Source: Terebella lapidaria
Lineage: Eukaryota > Annelida > Polychaeta > Terebellida > Terebellidae
Assembly (NCBI GenBank): GCA_949152475.1
Contig: OX424560.1
Location: 42,300,719 to 42,364,718 of the forward strand
Direction: 5' to 3'
Length of the DNA stretch: 64,000 bases
Under the pieces are notes generated by a model. That model was not told where the DNA came from and searched no databases. It worked only from the letters and a program-made list of their open reading frames with translations. Shown in pieces: positions 51,801-57,859 of the stretch. The position numbers were made by a program, and so were the translations under genes. How positions within the stretch are numbered: the first letter of the stretch is position 1; the number at the start of each line of letters is the position of its first letter.

Positions 51801-54618
51801 GTTAAATATTTCAGAATCATAAATTCATAGCATGCGATAAAAACAAAACCTGTTTCGTGTGTTTTCCAGCATGCTGGAAAGATCGCGTTCGAACTGGCGA
51901 AAGAACACCAGAAAGCACTCGACCTTCGGTCTCGTGCTCTCTTGTATTCTTCCGCCAGTTCAAACTCGATCTTTCCAGCGTGCTGGAAAACACACTCACC
52001 TAGTTTTGTCATTATCTTTTGTTTTCATATCTCCATTGTGAGAAATCTGGTGTATTTCAGTCTTTTGTTTTTGTTTTTTATTGGCGATTAAGGAATTAAT
52101 AACTGACCAGGTTAGTTTGGATGTTGTATGATTCGACTGTAATAACCTGTAGTAGTACGATTCCTCAGCTTGTTACGTTATCATGGTCGTTATCATGGTC
52201 TGTATATGACCCTGACATTCCAGGAAGAACTGGTCCGTGTCATTCGTTGTAACCACAGGACCTTACATGTACTTCTACCGCGACCAGAAAAGCACGCAGC
52301 CCGTATGTATTCAAACGAAGGGCCACAAATTAAGACCTTTAAATGTACACAGTACATAGAAAAAAGAAATTAGAAAAAAAATTAATGAAAAATGTGAAGA
52401 ATGCCTGGTTTTGAAGATTGGAGTGCTTGTTTTCCCACCGACCACAGAAGCCGAACATGCCGGTGGGGAAGTACGAGGCACAGATAGATCTGCGGGGAGC
52501 GTGTGTCGGCCCGGCGCCTAAAGAGCTCACCAGCAAGAAAAACGTTATCATGGTCTGTATTTATGACACATCTTATAGAGGCTAAACTTAGCATCCAAAT
52601 ATTAATATTGTTGTTTATTTCGGGGGATTGACACATCAGAATTTATTTGTCAGATCACAAGCAAAAACATCCTGAAATATTTCAACTCGTCTGTTACAGC
52701 TTACGACCGCCTCAAATGTCCAGTTTTTGCTGCAGTCGGACGACAAAGCAAGGATGGACGACTTTGCTTCTACCATCAAAAACAACATCACTATGCTGGT
52801 TAGCTTAAATACTCAACTACCATGTAGAGATTGTAGAGTATTGGGACCATCAAAAACAACATCACTATGCTGGTCAGCTTAAATACTCAACTACCATGTA
52901 GAGATTGTAGAGTATTGGGACCATCAAAAACAACATTACTATGCTGGTCAGCTTAAATACTCAACTACCATGTAGAGATTGTAGAGTATTGGGACCATCA
53001 AAAACAACATCACTATGCTGGTTAGCTTAAAAACTCAACTACCATGTAGAGATTGTAGAGTATTGGGACCATCAAAAACAACATTACTATGCTGGTCAGC
53101 TTAAATACCCAACTACAATGTAGAGATTATAGAGTATTGGGACCATCAAAACAACATCACTGTGCTGGTTAGCTTAAATACTCAACTATCATGTAGAGAT
53201 TGTAGAGTATTGGGACCATCAAAAACAGCATCACTCTGCTGGTTAGCTTAAATACTCAACTACCATGTAGAGATTGTAGAGTATTGGGACCATCAAAAAC
53301 AACATCACTATGCTGGTCAGCTTGAATACTCAACTACCATGTAGAGATTGTAGAGTATTGGGACCATCAAAACAACATCACTGTGCTGGTTAGCTTAAAT
53401 ACTCAACTACCATGTAGAGATTGTAGAGTATTGGGACCATCAAAAACAGCATCACTCTGCTGGTTAGCTTAAATACTCAACTACCATGTAGAGATTGTAG
53501 AGTATTGGGACCATCAAAAACAACATTACTATGCTGGTCAGCTTAAATACTCAACTACCATGTAGAGATTGTAGAGTATTGGGACCATCAAAAACAACAT
53601 CACTATGCTGGTTAGCTTAAAAACTCAACTACCATGTAGAGATTGTAGAGTATTGGGACCATCAAAAACAACATTACTATGCTGGTCAGCTTAAATACCC
53701 AACTACAATGTAGAGATTATAGAGTATTGGGACCATCAAAACAACATCACTGTGCTGGTTAGCTTAAATACTCAACTACCATGTAGAGATTGTAGAGTAT
53801 TGGGACCATCAAAAACAACATCACTATGCTGGTCAGCTTAAATACTCAACTACCATGTAGAGATTGTGGAGTATTGGGACCATCAAAAACAACTTCACCA
53901 TGCTGGTCAGCTTAAATACTCAACTACCATGTAGAGATTGTAGAGTATTGGGACCATCAAAAACAGCATCACTATGCTGGTCAGCTTAAATACTCAACTA
54001 CCATGTAGAAATTGTAGAGTATTGGAAGAATGTTGTTACATTTTACCTGAGTCTGATTTGTGGTAACATCTGCTTGTTTCCATGGTTACAGGGCCACCGA
54101 CCCGATGCCCTGGAGCTGCCAGGACAAACAGACAGACCACCCGACAGCCCGAGTGTTGCCCGCGGCAACAAAACCAAACGCCCTTCCAAGCGTGAGAAGA
54201 GCTCCACATGTTAGTGGTGGTGGTGGTGGGGTAGGGTGGGGTAGGGTGGGGTTGATGGCGTATTTATTTGAGAGGATAGGGTGGGGGGGAGGGGGATATG
54301 GGAAGCAATCAGGAAGCACCGGAACTGATGTACCGAGTTTATAAGATATATGCGTACTGTAAATTTATCACAAAAGTATATTCACAGTGCAGTCAACAGA
54401 GTCTCTATACATTAAACTTGATATACTGAGCTGTGCTATGGAGACACACACATGTGAAGCTGTAGGAAGTTCGTTCGAGTTAAGTCGATGTTCTGTTGCA
54501 GTGGAACGTCCCACAACACCGGACGATGGGGAGAAAGGCAAGATCAAGGACTGGCTGCTCTACTGGTTGCTACGGCGACCCACGGCAGAAACCCTCAAGG
54601 AACGGGGGATTATCAAAG
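48781..54618 (+). CDS. Rho GTPase-activating protein, ARHGAP12/15/27 family (partial, 8 exons)
   Basis: Eight exons on the + strand join in compatible phases: 48781-48849, 49039-49137, 49245-49306, 52224-52302, 52448-52552, 52700-52798, 54092-54209 and 54502-54618. Together they encode a linker, a complete PH domain (RTKISENGKKVKKNWSVSF at its start, FLLQSDDKARMDDFASTIKN at its C-terminal helix), a basic linker (KRPSKREKSS) and the conserved lead-in to the RhoGAP domain (LLRRPTAETLKERGIIK). In ARHGAP12, 15 and 27 the same order occurs, with SH3/WW domains upstream in two of them and the catalytic arginine finger downstream. The family inactivates Rac/Cdc42-type GTPases at membranes recognised by the PH domain. 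Both ends are missing: the first exon starts at an acceptor without an ATG, and the last ends in phase 1 before the RhoGAP core. The three family members cannot be told apart from this part. Confidence 0.88.
49039..49137 (+). CDS. ARHGAP-family exon B (acidic linker)
   Basis: A 99-bp exon, phase 0 at both ends, with acceptor GCCGTTGCTAG and donor CGG|GTAAAC. It encodes 33 residues rich in Asp/Glu and Ser (DRVSGSSDDVFNPEED). It carries no catalytic motif and is probably a disordered linker ahead of the PH domain. It agrees in phase with exons A and C. Confidence 0.7.
49245..49306 (+). CDS. ARHGAP-family exon C (start of PH domain)
   Basis: A 62-bp exon, entering in phase 0 and leaving in phase 2, with acceptor GGTTTTCAG and donor AA|GTGAGT. 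It encodes 20 full codons ending RTKISENGKKV. The pattern N-x-TKI-x-ENGKK is the start of the PH domain in ARHGAP12/15/27. The split codon is completed by the first base of exon D, nearly 3 kb away. The intron between them carries the LINE, the MITE-like element and the palindrome. Confidence 0.85.
49421..49441. repeat. (GATA)n microsatellite at the LINE 3' end
   Basis: Five perfect GATA units, TATC on the LINE strand. They mark the 3' end of the minus-strand LINE next to host intron sequence, as short tandem tails do in CR1-like elements. Confidence 0.85.
49711..50118 (-). pseudogene. LINE RT C-terminal region
   Basis: A 135-codon open stretch ending in a stop near the LINE 3' end. It contains LQTMQNRILKALYNKPRRYP and a tail rich in Asn, Tyr and Leu (NNRACKMWQNLNSDIKNA). 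This type of sequence closes many Jockey/CR1 ORF2 proteins. A third frame relative to the RT core shows another frameshift upstream. About 270 bp of untranslated sequence follows before the GATA tail. Confidence 0.75.
50204..50545 (-). pseudogene. LINE reverse transcriptase, thumb region in a shifted frame
   Basis: The open stretch from about residue 10 onward continues the LINE after the catalytic box: FLHDNNCKNLVSKSKSTL, LTLHLGKTNFMIFHAKND and TKYLGLLIDDKLSWRLHV. The T-KYLG-x-x-ID-x-x-L-x-W motif is characteristic of the region after the FADD box in Jockey/CR1-type RTs. It overlaps the preceding RT frame by 47 bp because of a frameshift. Confidence 0.8.
50499..51353 (-). pseudogene. LINE reverse transcriptase, N-terminal two thirds
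   Basis: A 284-codon open stretch carrying RT blocks in order: KVIPLYKKGDKNLPENYRPI, LLEKLIEKRI, YQFGFRTGFSTTQAL, LYLDLKKAFDTVNH and [20 protein letters not shown]. The KAFD aspartate (first catalytic Asp) is intact. The frame then leaves the expected sequence before the FADD/YADD motif. The fragment is decayed and not expected to be active. Confidence 0.88.
51545..51554. promoter_or_regulatory. CRE-type palindrome GTGACGTCAC
   Basis: A perfect 10-bp palindrome containing TGACGTCA, the full CREB/ATF site. It lies within the MITE-like element. A second TGTGACATCA-like half site occurs near 51,617. Binding is not shown; a full site by chance in 64 kb is not impossible. Confidence 0.35.
51736..51766. 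repeat. 31-bp hairpin
   Basis: CAAAGATTGTAAGAA, one centre base, then TTCTTGCAATCTTTG. The 15-bp arms differ at one position, a G-U type pair. It lies inside the MITE-like element, and its length has nothing to do with the 31-bp minisatellite. Confidence 0.7.
51836..52016. repeat. 181-bp near-perfect palindrome (foldback/MITE-like)
   Basis: The sequence is self-complementary about 51,926. Arms of about 90 bp read GTGTGTTTTCCAGC(A/G)TGCTGG and inward to GCACTCGACC-TTC-GGTCTCGTGC. The inner 62 bp are almost identical between arms; the outer 25 bp are more diverged but keep GATAA...ACAAAAC at both ends. It contains a nested palindrome, TTCCAGCATGCTGGAA, in the left arm, with one change in the right. 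Short open stretches of 60-75 codons across it are products of the symmetry, not genes. It would fold into a long hairpin as RNA or single-stranded DNA. Confidence 0.85.
52017..52223. other. Intron sequence before exon D
   Basis: AT-rich intron between the palindrome and the acceptor at 52,223. It contains ATCATGGTCGTTATCATGGTC (a 12-bp direct repeat) and no recognisable gene. Confidence 0.5.
52224..52302 (+). CDS. ARHGAP-family exon D (PH domain strands 1-2)
   Basis: A 79-bp exon between acceptor CATTCCAG and donor CCC|GTATGT. Its first base completes the codon left by exon C, then it reads KNWSVSFVVTTGPYMYFYRD. This is the first beta-hairpin of a PH domain (KNW-x-x-S-x-V-V in the vertebrate members). 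It ends in phase 0 and is separated from exon E by a 145-bp intron. Confidence 0.88.
52448..52552 (+). CDS. ARHGAP-family exon E (PH domain middle)
   Basis: A 105-bp exon, phase 0 at both ends, with acceptor CCGACCACAG and donor ATG|GTCTGT. It encodes 35 residues including IDLRGACV and KELTSKKNVIM. These match the vertebrate family pattern (VDL-x-GA then S-x-KNV-F/L), the central strands of the PH domain. Confidence 0.88.
52700..52798 (+). CDS. ARHGAP-family exon F (end of PH domain)
   Basis: A 99-bp exon, phase 0 at both ends, with acceptor TCTGTTACAG and donor CTG|GTTAGC. It encodes 33 residues: LTTASNVQFLLQSDD and then the C-terminal PH helix. The usual Trp of the helix is a Met or Phe here. 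Its last 27 bases (ACC ATC ... ATG CTG) and the donor are the first part of the 74-bp tandem array that follows, so this exon's end is the likely source of that array. Confidence 0.9.
52772..54026 (+). repeat. 74-bp tandem array seeded by the end of exon F, 17 copies
   Basis: Units begin at 52,772 and then every 74 bp (73 bp where one A is missing, at 53,142, 53,363 and 53,732); the last begins at 53,953. Each unit is 27 bp identical or nearly identical to the end of exon F (ACCATCAAAAACAACATCAC, then TATGCTG), a splice-donor-like GT(T/C)AGC, and about 41 bp of intron (CTTAAATACTCAACTACC through TAGAGATTGTAGAGTATTGG). The first unit is the exon itself. Copies differ at few sites. The order of variants at 52,920-53,214 recurs at 53,510-53,804, so blocks of units were themselves duplicated. 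The array fills nearly the whole intron between exons F and G. Confidence 0.95.
54092..54209 (+). CDS. ARHGAP-family exon G (linker between PH and RhoGAP)
   Basis: A 118-bp exon, entering in phase 0 and leaving in phase 1, with acceptor CATGGTTACAG and donor CAT|GTTAGT. It encodes 39 residues, rich in Pro/Asp and then basic (RGNKTKRPSKREKSS). This is typical of the disordered linker between the PH and RhoGAP domains. A G-run quadruplex motif lies 19 bp past its donor. Confidence 0.8.
54228..54251 (+). repeat. G-quadruplex motif after the exon G donor
   Basis: Five G-runs separated by loops of one or two bases: GGGG-TA-GGG-T-GGGG-TA-GGG-T-GGGG. This is a canonical short-loop G-quadruplex motif on the sense strand, 19 bp downstream of the donor of exon G. 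A second G-rich stretch follows at 54,280-54,298. Intronic G-runs near donors can affect splicing; that role is inferred. Confidence 0.75.
54252..54501. other. Intron between exons G and H
   Basis: Intron sequence with a G-rich start and a standard acceptor (GATGTTCTGTTGCAG) at its end. No other feature recognised. Confidence 0.6.
54502..54618 (+). CDS. ARHGAP-family exon H (lead-in to RhoGAP domain)
   Basis: A 117-bp exon, phase 1 in and phase 1 out, with acceptor TTCTGTTGCAG and donor AAAG|GTGACT. It encodes ERPTTPDDGEKGKIKDWLLY and then WLLRRPTAETLKERGIIK. The RRPT-x-x-x-L-x-E-x-G-x-I/L pattern directly precedes the RhoGAP core in ARHGAP12/15/27 (there followed by D-Q-V/I-FG), and the phase-1 split is compatible with that Asp. 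The next exon is not in the window. The last 7 bases and the donor are copied again at 55,734-55,740. Confidence 0.88.
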
Positions 54619-55180
54619 GTGACTGGCGAGATGACGTTTTGTCAAGTTGTACCGATACATCTTTGTGTTATGTGGCTGCAAACACTAGAGAGATGTCGCC
54701 TTAAGAAAGTCTTGTAACATGCAGGGCTCCCGGTAGGATTTTTTTCGAAGGAGTACCGTACCCCATGGGTCAAATTACAAGGGGTAAATTTTGAAATGAA
54801 GGGGTAATTTTCAAAAAATGGATGTACAGTAATTTTTTTTTTTTCAGTCAAAGTGACAGCTTCCATTATCATTGATTATGTTTACAAATCTCGCATATCC
54901 TCCAGGTTTTTTCTCAAAATTTCAGCACAATGCTAATAGTCAACGATAGCCCTTGCCCACAGTAGCTTTCTGAAGGTCTTCTATTGCAGAGAACGCACTT
55001 GTTTTGCTCTCGAATAGTTCGTCGATTCATTGTCGAGTCATGTTGAAGAAACGAAAGTGGGGAAATATTTAAATTTATATTCGCAAGGGGGCGCACACAT
55101 AGGCTTTCGATGTTGCAGCCATTCGCATGGGGGCGCTGCAGTTTATTGTGCTCGAATTTTGATGACGTGTACCACAACTT
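54612..55180 (+). repeat. 569-bp host segment, copy 1
   Basis: Starts with the last 7 bases of exon H plus its donor and runs through intron sequence to GTACCACAACTT. It recurs without any difference I can see at 55,734-56,302 (shift 1,122). This means a very recent duplication, or two alleles joined in the assembly. Confidence 0.92.
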
Positions 55181-55186
55181 CTACCA

Positions 55187-55736
55187 CAATCTTTCTTTGC
55201 ACAGTCGTTATCGTCCCTTCAGGGTCCCCTCCTGCCGGGTCTCTCTTCCCTGCTTGGACAGGGAGTCCCGGCCGGTTCTTCGGCTGCATCTTCGTCGCAG
55301 GGAGAGCTTGCTCCCCCTGCTGGCAAGAAGTCGAAATCTTCTAAGAAGAAGGTTTCAGTTCTTGCCAAGGCGAAAGCAGCCAAGGAACCGCACTCCACCT
55401 TCGTCGTCCCTCAGTCGGGGCCGATCGAGGTGGAGGGGTCCGTCGTCTCTTCCCCGGGGCCTTCCAAGAAGAGGAAGCGTGCTTCCTCTAAGCGCCGTGG
55501 TGCTGAGACCACATCGATTTTCGATGTGGCTCAGGCTTCGTCCGACCTTTCGGTGGGCGACGATCAGGCTTCGGGCTTCGATCGGCGGAGCGTCTTGGAT
55601 GGCTCATTCGGGTCCTCGGTCTCGAGGTTCGAGGGGGGAGAGTTCCCTTTGTTTGGAGGTGAGGCTCTCGATCGTTCGTGCGATCGGGAGTCTTCACTTG
55701 GCGGTCGTGCTCCTGGTCCTCGATCAGGGCACGATC
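55187..55736 (+). mobile_element. Internal fragment of a DIRS element (gag-like region)
   Basis: A 550-bp stretch that matches 58,232-58,781 of the full DIRS element at a shift of 3,045. I see two differing bases. It contains neither end of the element. It sits exactly between the two copies of the 569-bp host segment. It shares ATC with the host at its right junction, and a 7-bp ACCACAA repeat lies at its left junction (55,171 and 55,183). These marks suggest repair by template switching rather than normal DIRS integration. The source could be the full copy in this window or a close relative. It is a fossil fragment. Confidence 0.9.
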
Positions 55737-56302
55737 AAAGGTGACTGGCGAGATGACGTTTTGTCAAGTTGTACCGATACATCTTTGTGTTATGTGGCTG
55801 CAAACACTAGAGAGATGTCGCCTTAAGAAAGTCTTGTAACATGCAGGGCTCCCGGTAGGATTTTTTTCGAAGGAGTACCGTACCCCATGGGTCAAATTAC
55901 AAGGGGTAAATTTTGAAATGAAGGGGTAATTTTCAAAAAATGGATGTACAGTAATTTTTTTTTTTTCAGTCAAAGTGACAGCTTCCATTATCATTGATTA
56001 TGTTTACAAATCTCGCATATCCTCCAGGTTTTTTCTCAAAATTTCAGCACAATGCTAATAGTCAACGATAGCCCTTGCCCACAGTAGCTTTCTGAAGGTC
56101 TTCTATTGCAGAGAACGCACTTGTTTTGCTCTCGAATAGTTCGTCGATTCATTGTCGAGTCATGTTGAAGAAACGAAAGTGGGGAAATATTTAAATTTAT
56201 ATTCGCAAGGGGGCGCACACATAGGCTTTCGATGTTGCAGCCATTCGCATGGGGGCGCTGCAGTTTATTGTGCTCGAATTTTGATGACGTGTACCACAAC
56301 TT
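55734..56302 (+). repeat. 569-bp host segment, copy 2
   Basis: Second copy of the host segment at 54,612-55,180, with no difference seen by eye. It begins with ATCAAAG|GTGACT and so carries a second copy of the exon H splice donor. After 56,302 the sequence differs from that after copy 1, as expected if copy 2 continues the original intron. Confidence 0.92.
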
Positions 56303-56403
56303 ATTCGCCAGCGAGTGCATTGCGCATGCATCTCTTTGGCGTAAATTGACATTGTTTGATTCTAGAACTTCGTTTTTTGAGCTAATGAATCGATGTCATT
56401 GTT
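56303..56403. other. Intron sequence, nothing recognised
   Basis: About 100 bp between the host duplication and the hairpin/(GTCC)n repeat. No gene or repeat recognised. Confidence 0.5.
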
Positions 56404-56432
56404 AGGTTACCGGACCTTTGGTCCGATAACCT
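56404..56432. repeat. 29-bp hairpin at the start of a dispersed repeat
   Basis: AGGTTACCGGACC, loop TTT, GGTCCGATAACCT. The 13-bp arms have one mismatch. It sits 23 bp before a (GTCC)n tract and probably marks the edge of the repeat element that continues through the 455-bp units. Confidence 0.65.
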
Positions 56433-56455
56433 ATTGGCATGGCGTTGCGTCCGTC

Positions 56456-56504
56456 GTCCGTCCGTCCGTCCGTCCGTCCGTCCGTCCGTCCGTCCGTCCG
56501 TCCG
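56456..56504 (+). repeat. (GTCC)n microsatellite
   Basis: About twelve GTCC units, with one irregular step near the start (CGTCGTCC). It lies between a hairpin and sequence that leads into the 455-bp repeat. Confidence 0.9.
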
Positions 56505-56624
56505 GCGTTAACATTTTTATCTTTAAAGTTAACGATCGAATCTTTCTGAAATTTTGCACAAAAATGCCTAAAAATATTTTGAGAAGGAGGTATTTTTTTG
56601 TTTTTTGATTTTCGCACTTTTTTC

Positions 56625-57258
56625 AAAATGGCGGCCGTTTTTGTCGAAAAACGCTCAATTTTGGACTTCGACGGCCATTTTCTCAAAAACTGTCTGATCA
56701 GTTTTGAGTTTTTGGTTTCAAAAGATTCCCCTCATATACCTCTGTGATATGTATAACTTTGGTTGCCCTAAATTTGCCGGTTTCCGTGTGGCGGCCATTT
56801 TGAATTTTTGGCGGGTCGGCGAAAAAAAAATTTTTCGCCCAAAATCGCATTACTATCCATTTTGGGCCATTTCTAGGGCAAAAAAAATTTTTCACCCTTT
56901 GAAAAAATTTTTGGACTTGGAAAATTTTCGGCACTTTTTTCTTTCATAATGGGAGCTGTCTGGACTGTACTCATAGAACGCTTGAAGATAGAGCTTAGAA
57001 ATTGGCACTTTCAAATGGGAAGTCATATATGGCGACTTGTGTGGTGACCTTGAATTTGACCTTGGATGACCTTGAAAGGTCAAAACAGCCATTTTTGGGT
57101 CGAAAAATGCTCAAATTTGCACCTGATCTGTATTTTCTCAAAAACTGTCTGATCAGTTTTGAGATTTTCGCTTAAAAAGCTTCCTCTTATATACCTCTGT
57201 GACCTGTATAAGTTTTGTTGCCCTTGAATCGCCGATCTCCATGTGGCGGCCATTTTGA
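56625..57258 (+). repeat. 455-bp tandem repeat, unit 1 and start of unit 2
   Basis: TTCTCAAAAACTGTCTGATC occurs at 56,680 and again 455 bp later, and the sequence around both is similar but diverged. Units contain GGCGGCCATTTTGA, AAAAATTTTTCGCCC, TAATGGGAGCTGTC and a cluster of TGACCTTG motifs (57,045-57,082). The unit has no coding potential. Unit 2 stops at 57,258, where the DIRS element interrupts it, and resumes at 63,644. Unit 1 shows the uninterrupted sequence (GCCATTTTGA|ATTTTTGG at 56,803/56,804). Confidence 0.88.
57045..57082 (+). promoter_or_regulatory. Cluster of TGACCTTG half-sites in repeat unit 1
   Basis: Three TGACCTTG motifs and one AGGTCA within 38 bp. TGACCTTGA is the complement of TCAAGGTCA, the monomer site of ERR/SF-1-type nuclear receptors. 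The last pair forms TGACCTTGAAAGGTCA. The same cluster occurs in unit 2 (63,884-63,921). The motif match is clear; binding is not shown. Confidence 0.4.
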
Positions 57259-57280
57259 GTTTATTTTATACATCACCAAT

Positions 57281-57448
57281 CTAAACTACTACATGCTCCT
57301 TTTCGATCCTTTGGATCGTTCTGGATAGAAATTCGCGTACTGAAAGCAAGGCACGATCGTCTGCCTGCATGACTCGAGCGCTCCTTTTGCCGCCAAAACC
57401 GCCGCGCATATGCGCGCGCAGCTGCGCAGAAGCTTCACTTTTCTGTCC
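57281..57448 (+). repeat. DIRS left inverted terminal repeat
   Basis: 168 bp beginning CTAAACTACTACATGCTCC and ending TTTTCTGTCC. It is the reverse complement of 63,428-63,595. A further 22 bp outside it (57,259-57,280) belong to the element because they are also represented in the internal complementary region. Confidence 0.93.
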
Positions 57449-57859
57449 ACCGCCATTTTTGCTTGGCAGCTTTGGATTTTGGTTCCCGGTGAATTCGTAG
57501 AATTTAGTCTGCAAACTAGACTTTTGCGATATATTCTTACGGAATTTCACCTGCCACGTTCATAGACATCGTTTTGTGTCTATTTGGATAAGTATTGGTC
57601 GATAGTTTGTTACTTGCTAGATCGTCACCGATTGGTATAGCCAGTTCACCCTATTATCGTCCATCCGTCGTACTTGATAGTGTACTTGTTGTTTACATCT
57701 ATCAATAGTTCTACGTTAATTTTCTACTGTATATATTGTGTATACGTATACTGTAGTTTATATATTCGTAGTCCTCTTAGGGTTCTTTTTCAGCGCGGTC
57801 TCAGGTTTGCGTATTTTGCCCGCCCTGTTACTGTGTGTGGTTAGTTCCCTTGTGTGATC
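57449..57859 (+). other. DIRS 5' untranslated region
   Basis: AT-rich sequence between the left terminal repeat and the gag-like start, with TATA-rich stretches (CTGTATATATTGTGTATACG, about 57,726-57,745). No gene recognised. Confidence 0.55.

Larger units (their letters stand above)
51353..51844. mobile_element. MITE-like element with 27-bp terminal inverted repeats
   Basis: The left end (about 51,353-51,379, TTTTTTATCACATGCTATG...) is the reverse complement of 51,818-51,844 at 24 of 27 positions, giving a non-coding element of about 492 bp. Its left end coincides with the 5' break of the LINE. Inside are a perfect palindrome GTGACGTCAC (51,545-51,554, a CRE-type site) and a hairpin at 51,736-51,766. 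No coding capacity is visible. It could instead be part of one larger foldback element together with the palindrome at 51,836-52,016. Confidence 0.5.

Noticed and set aside
51785-52041. Three short open stretches across the palindrome (60-75 codons)
   Set aside because: They are both strands of the same inverted repeat, with similar residues on each strand because of the symmetry.
54060-54344. 94-codon open stretch over exon G
   Set aside because: It reads a different frame across the exon and into the G-rich intron. The exon's own frame and splice phases explain the coding signal better.
54387-54717. Continuous 105- and 73-codon open stretches over exon H
   Set aside because: They contain exon H but run on both sides into intron. 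The part after AAAG|GTGACT is duplicated intron sequence.
55110-55826. 238-codon Arg/Pro-rich open stretch
   Set aside because: It is an off-frame reading of the DIRS piece and its host flanks; the composition reflects GC-rich gag-like sequence read out of phase.
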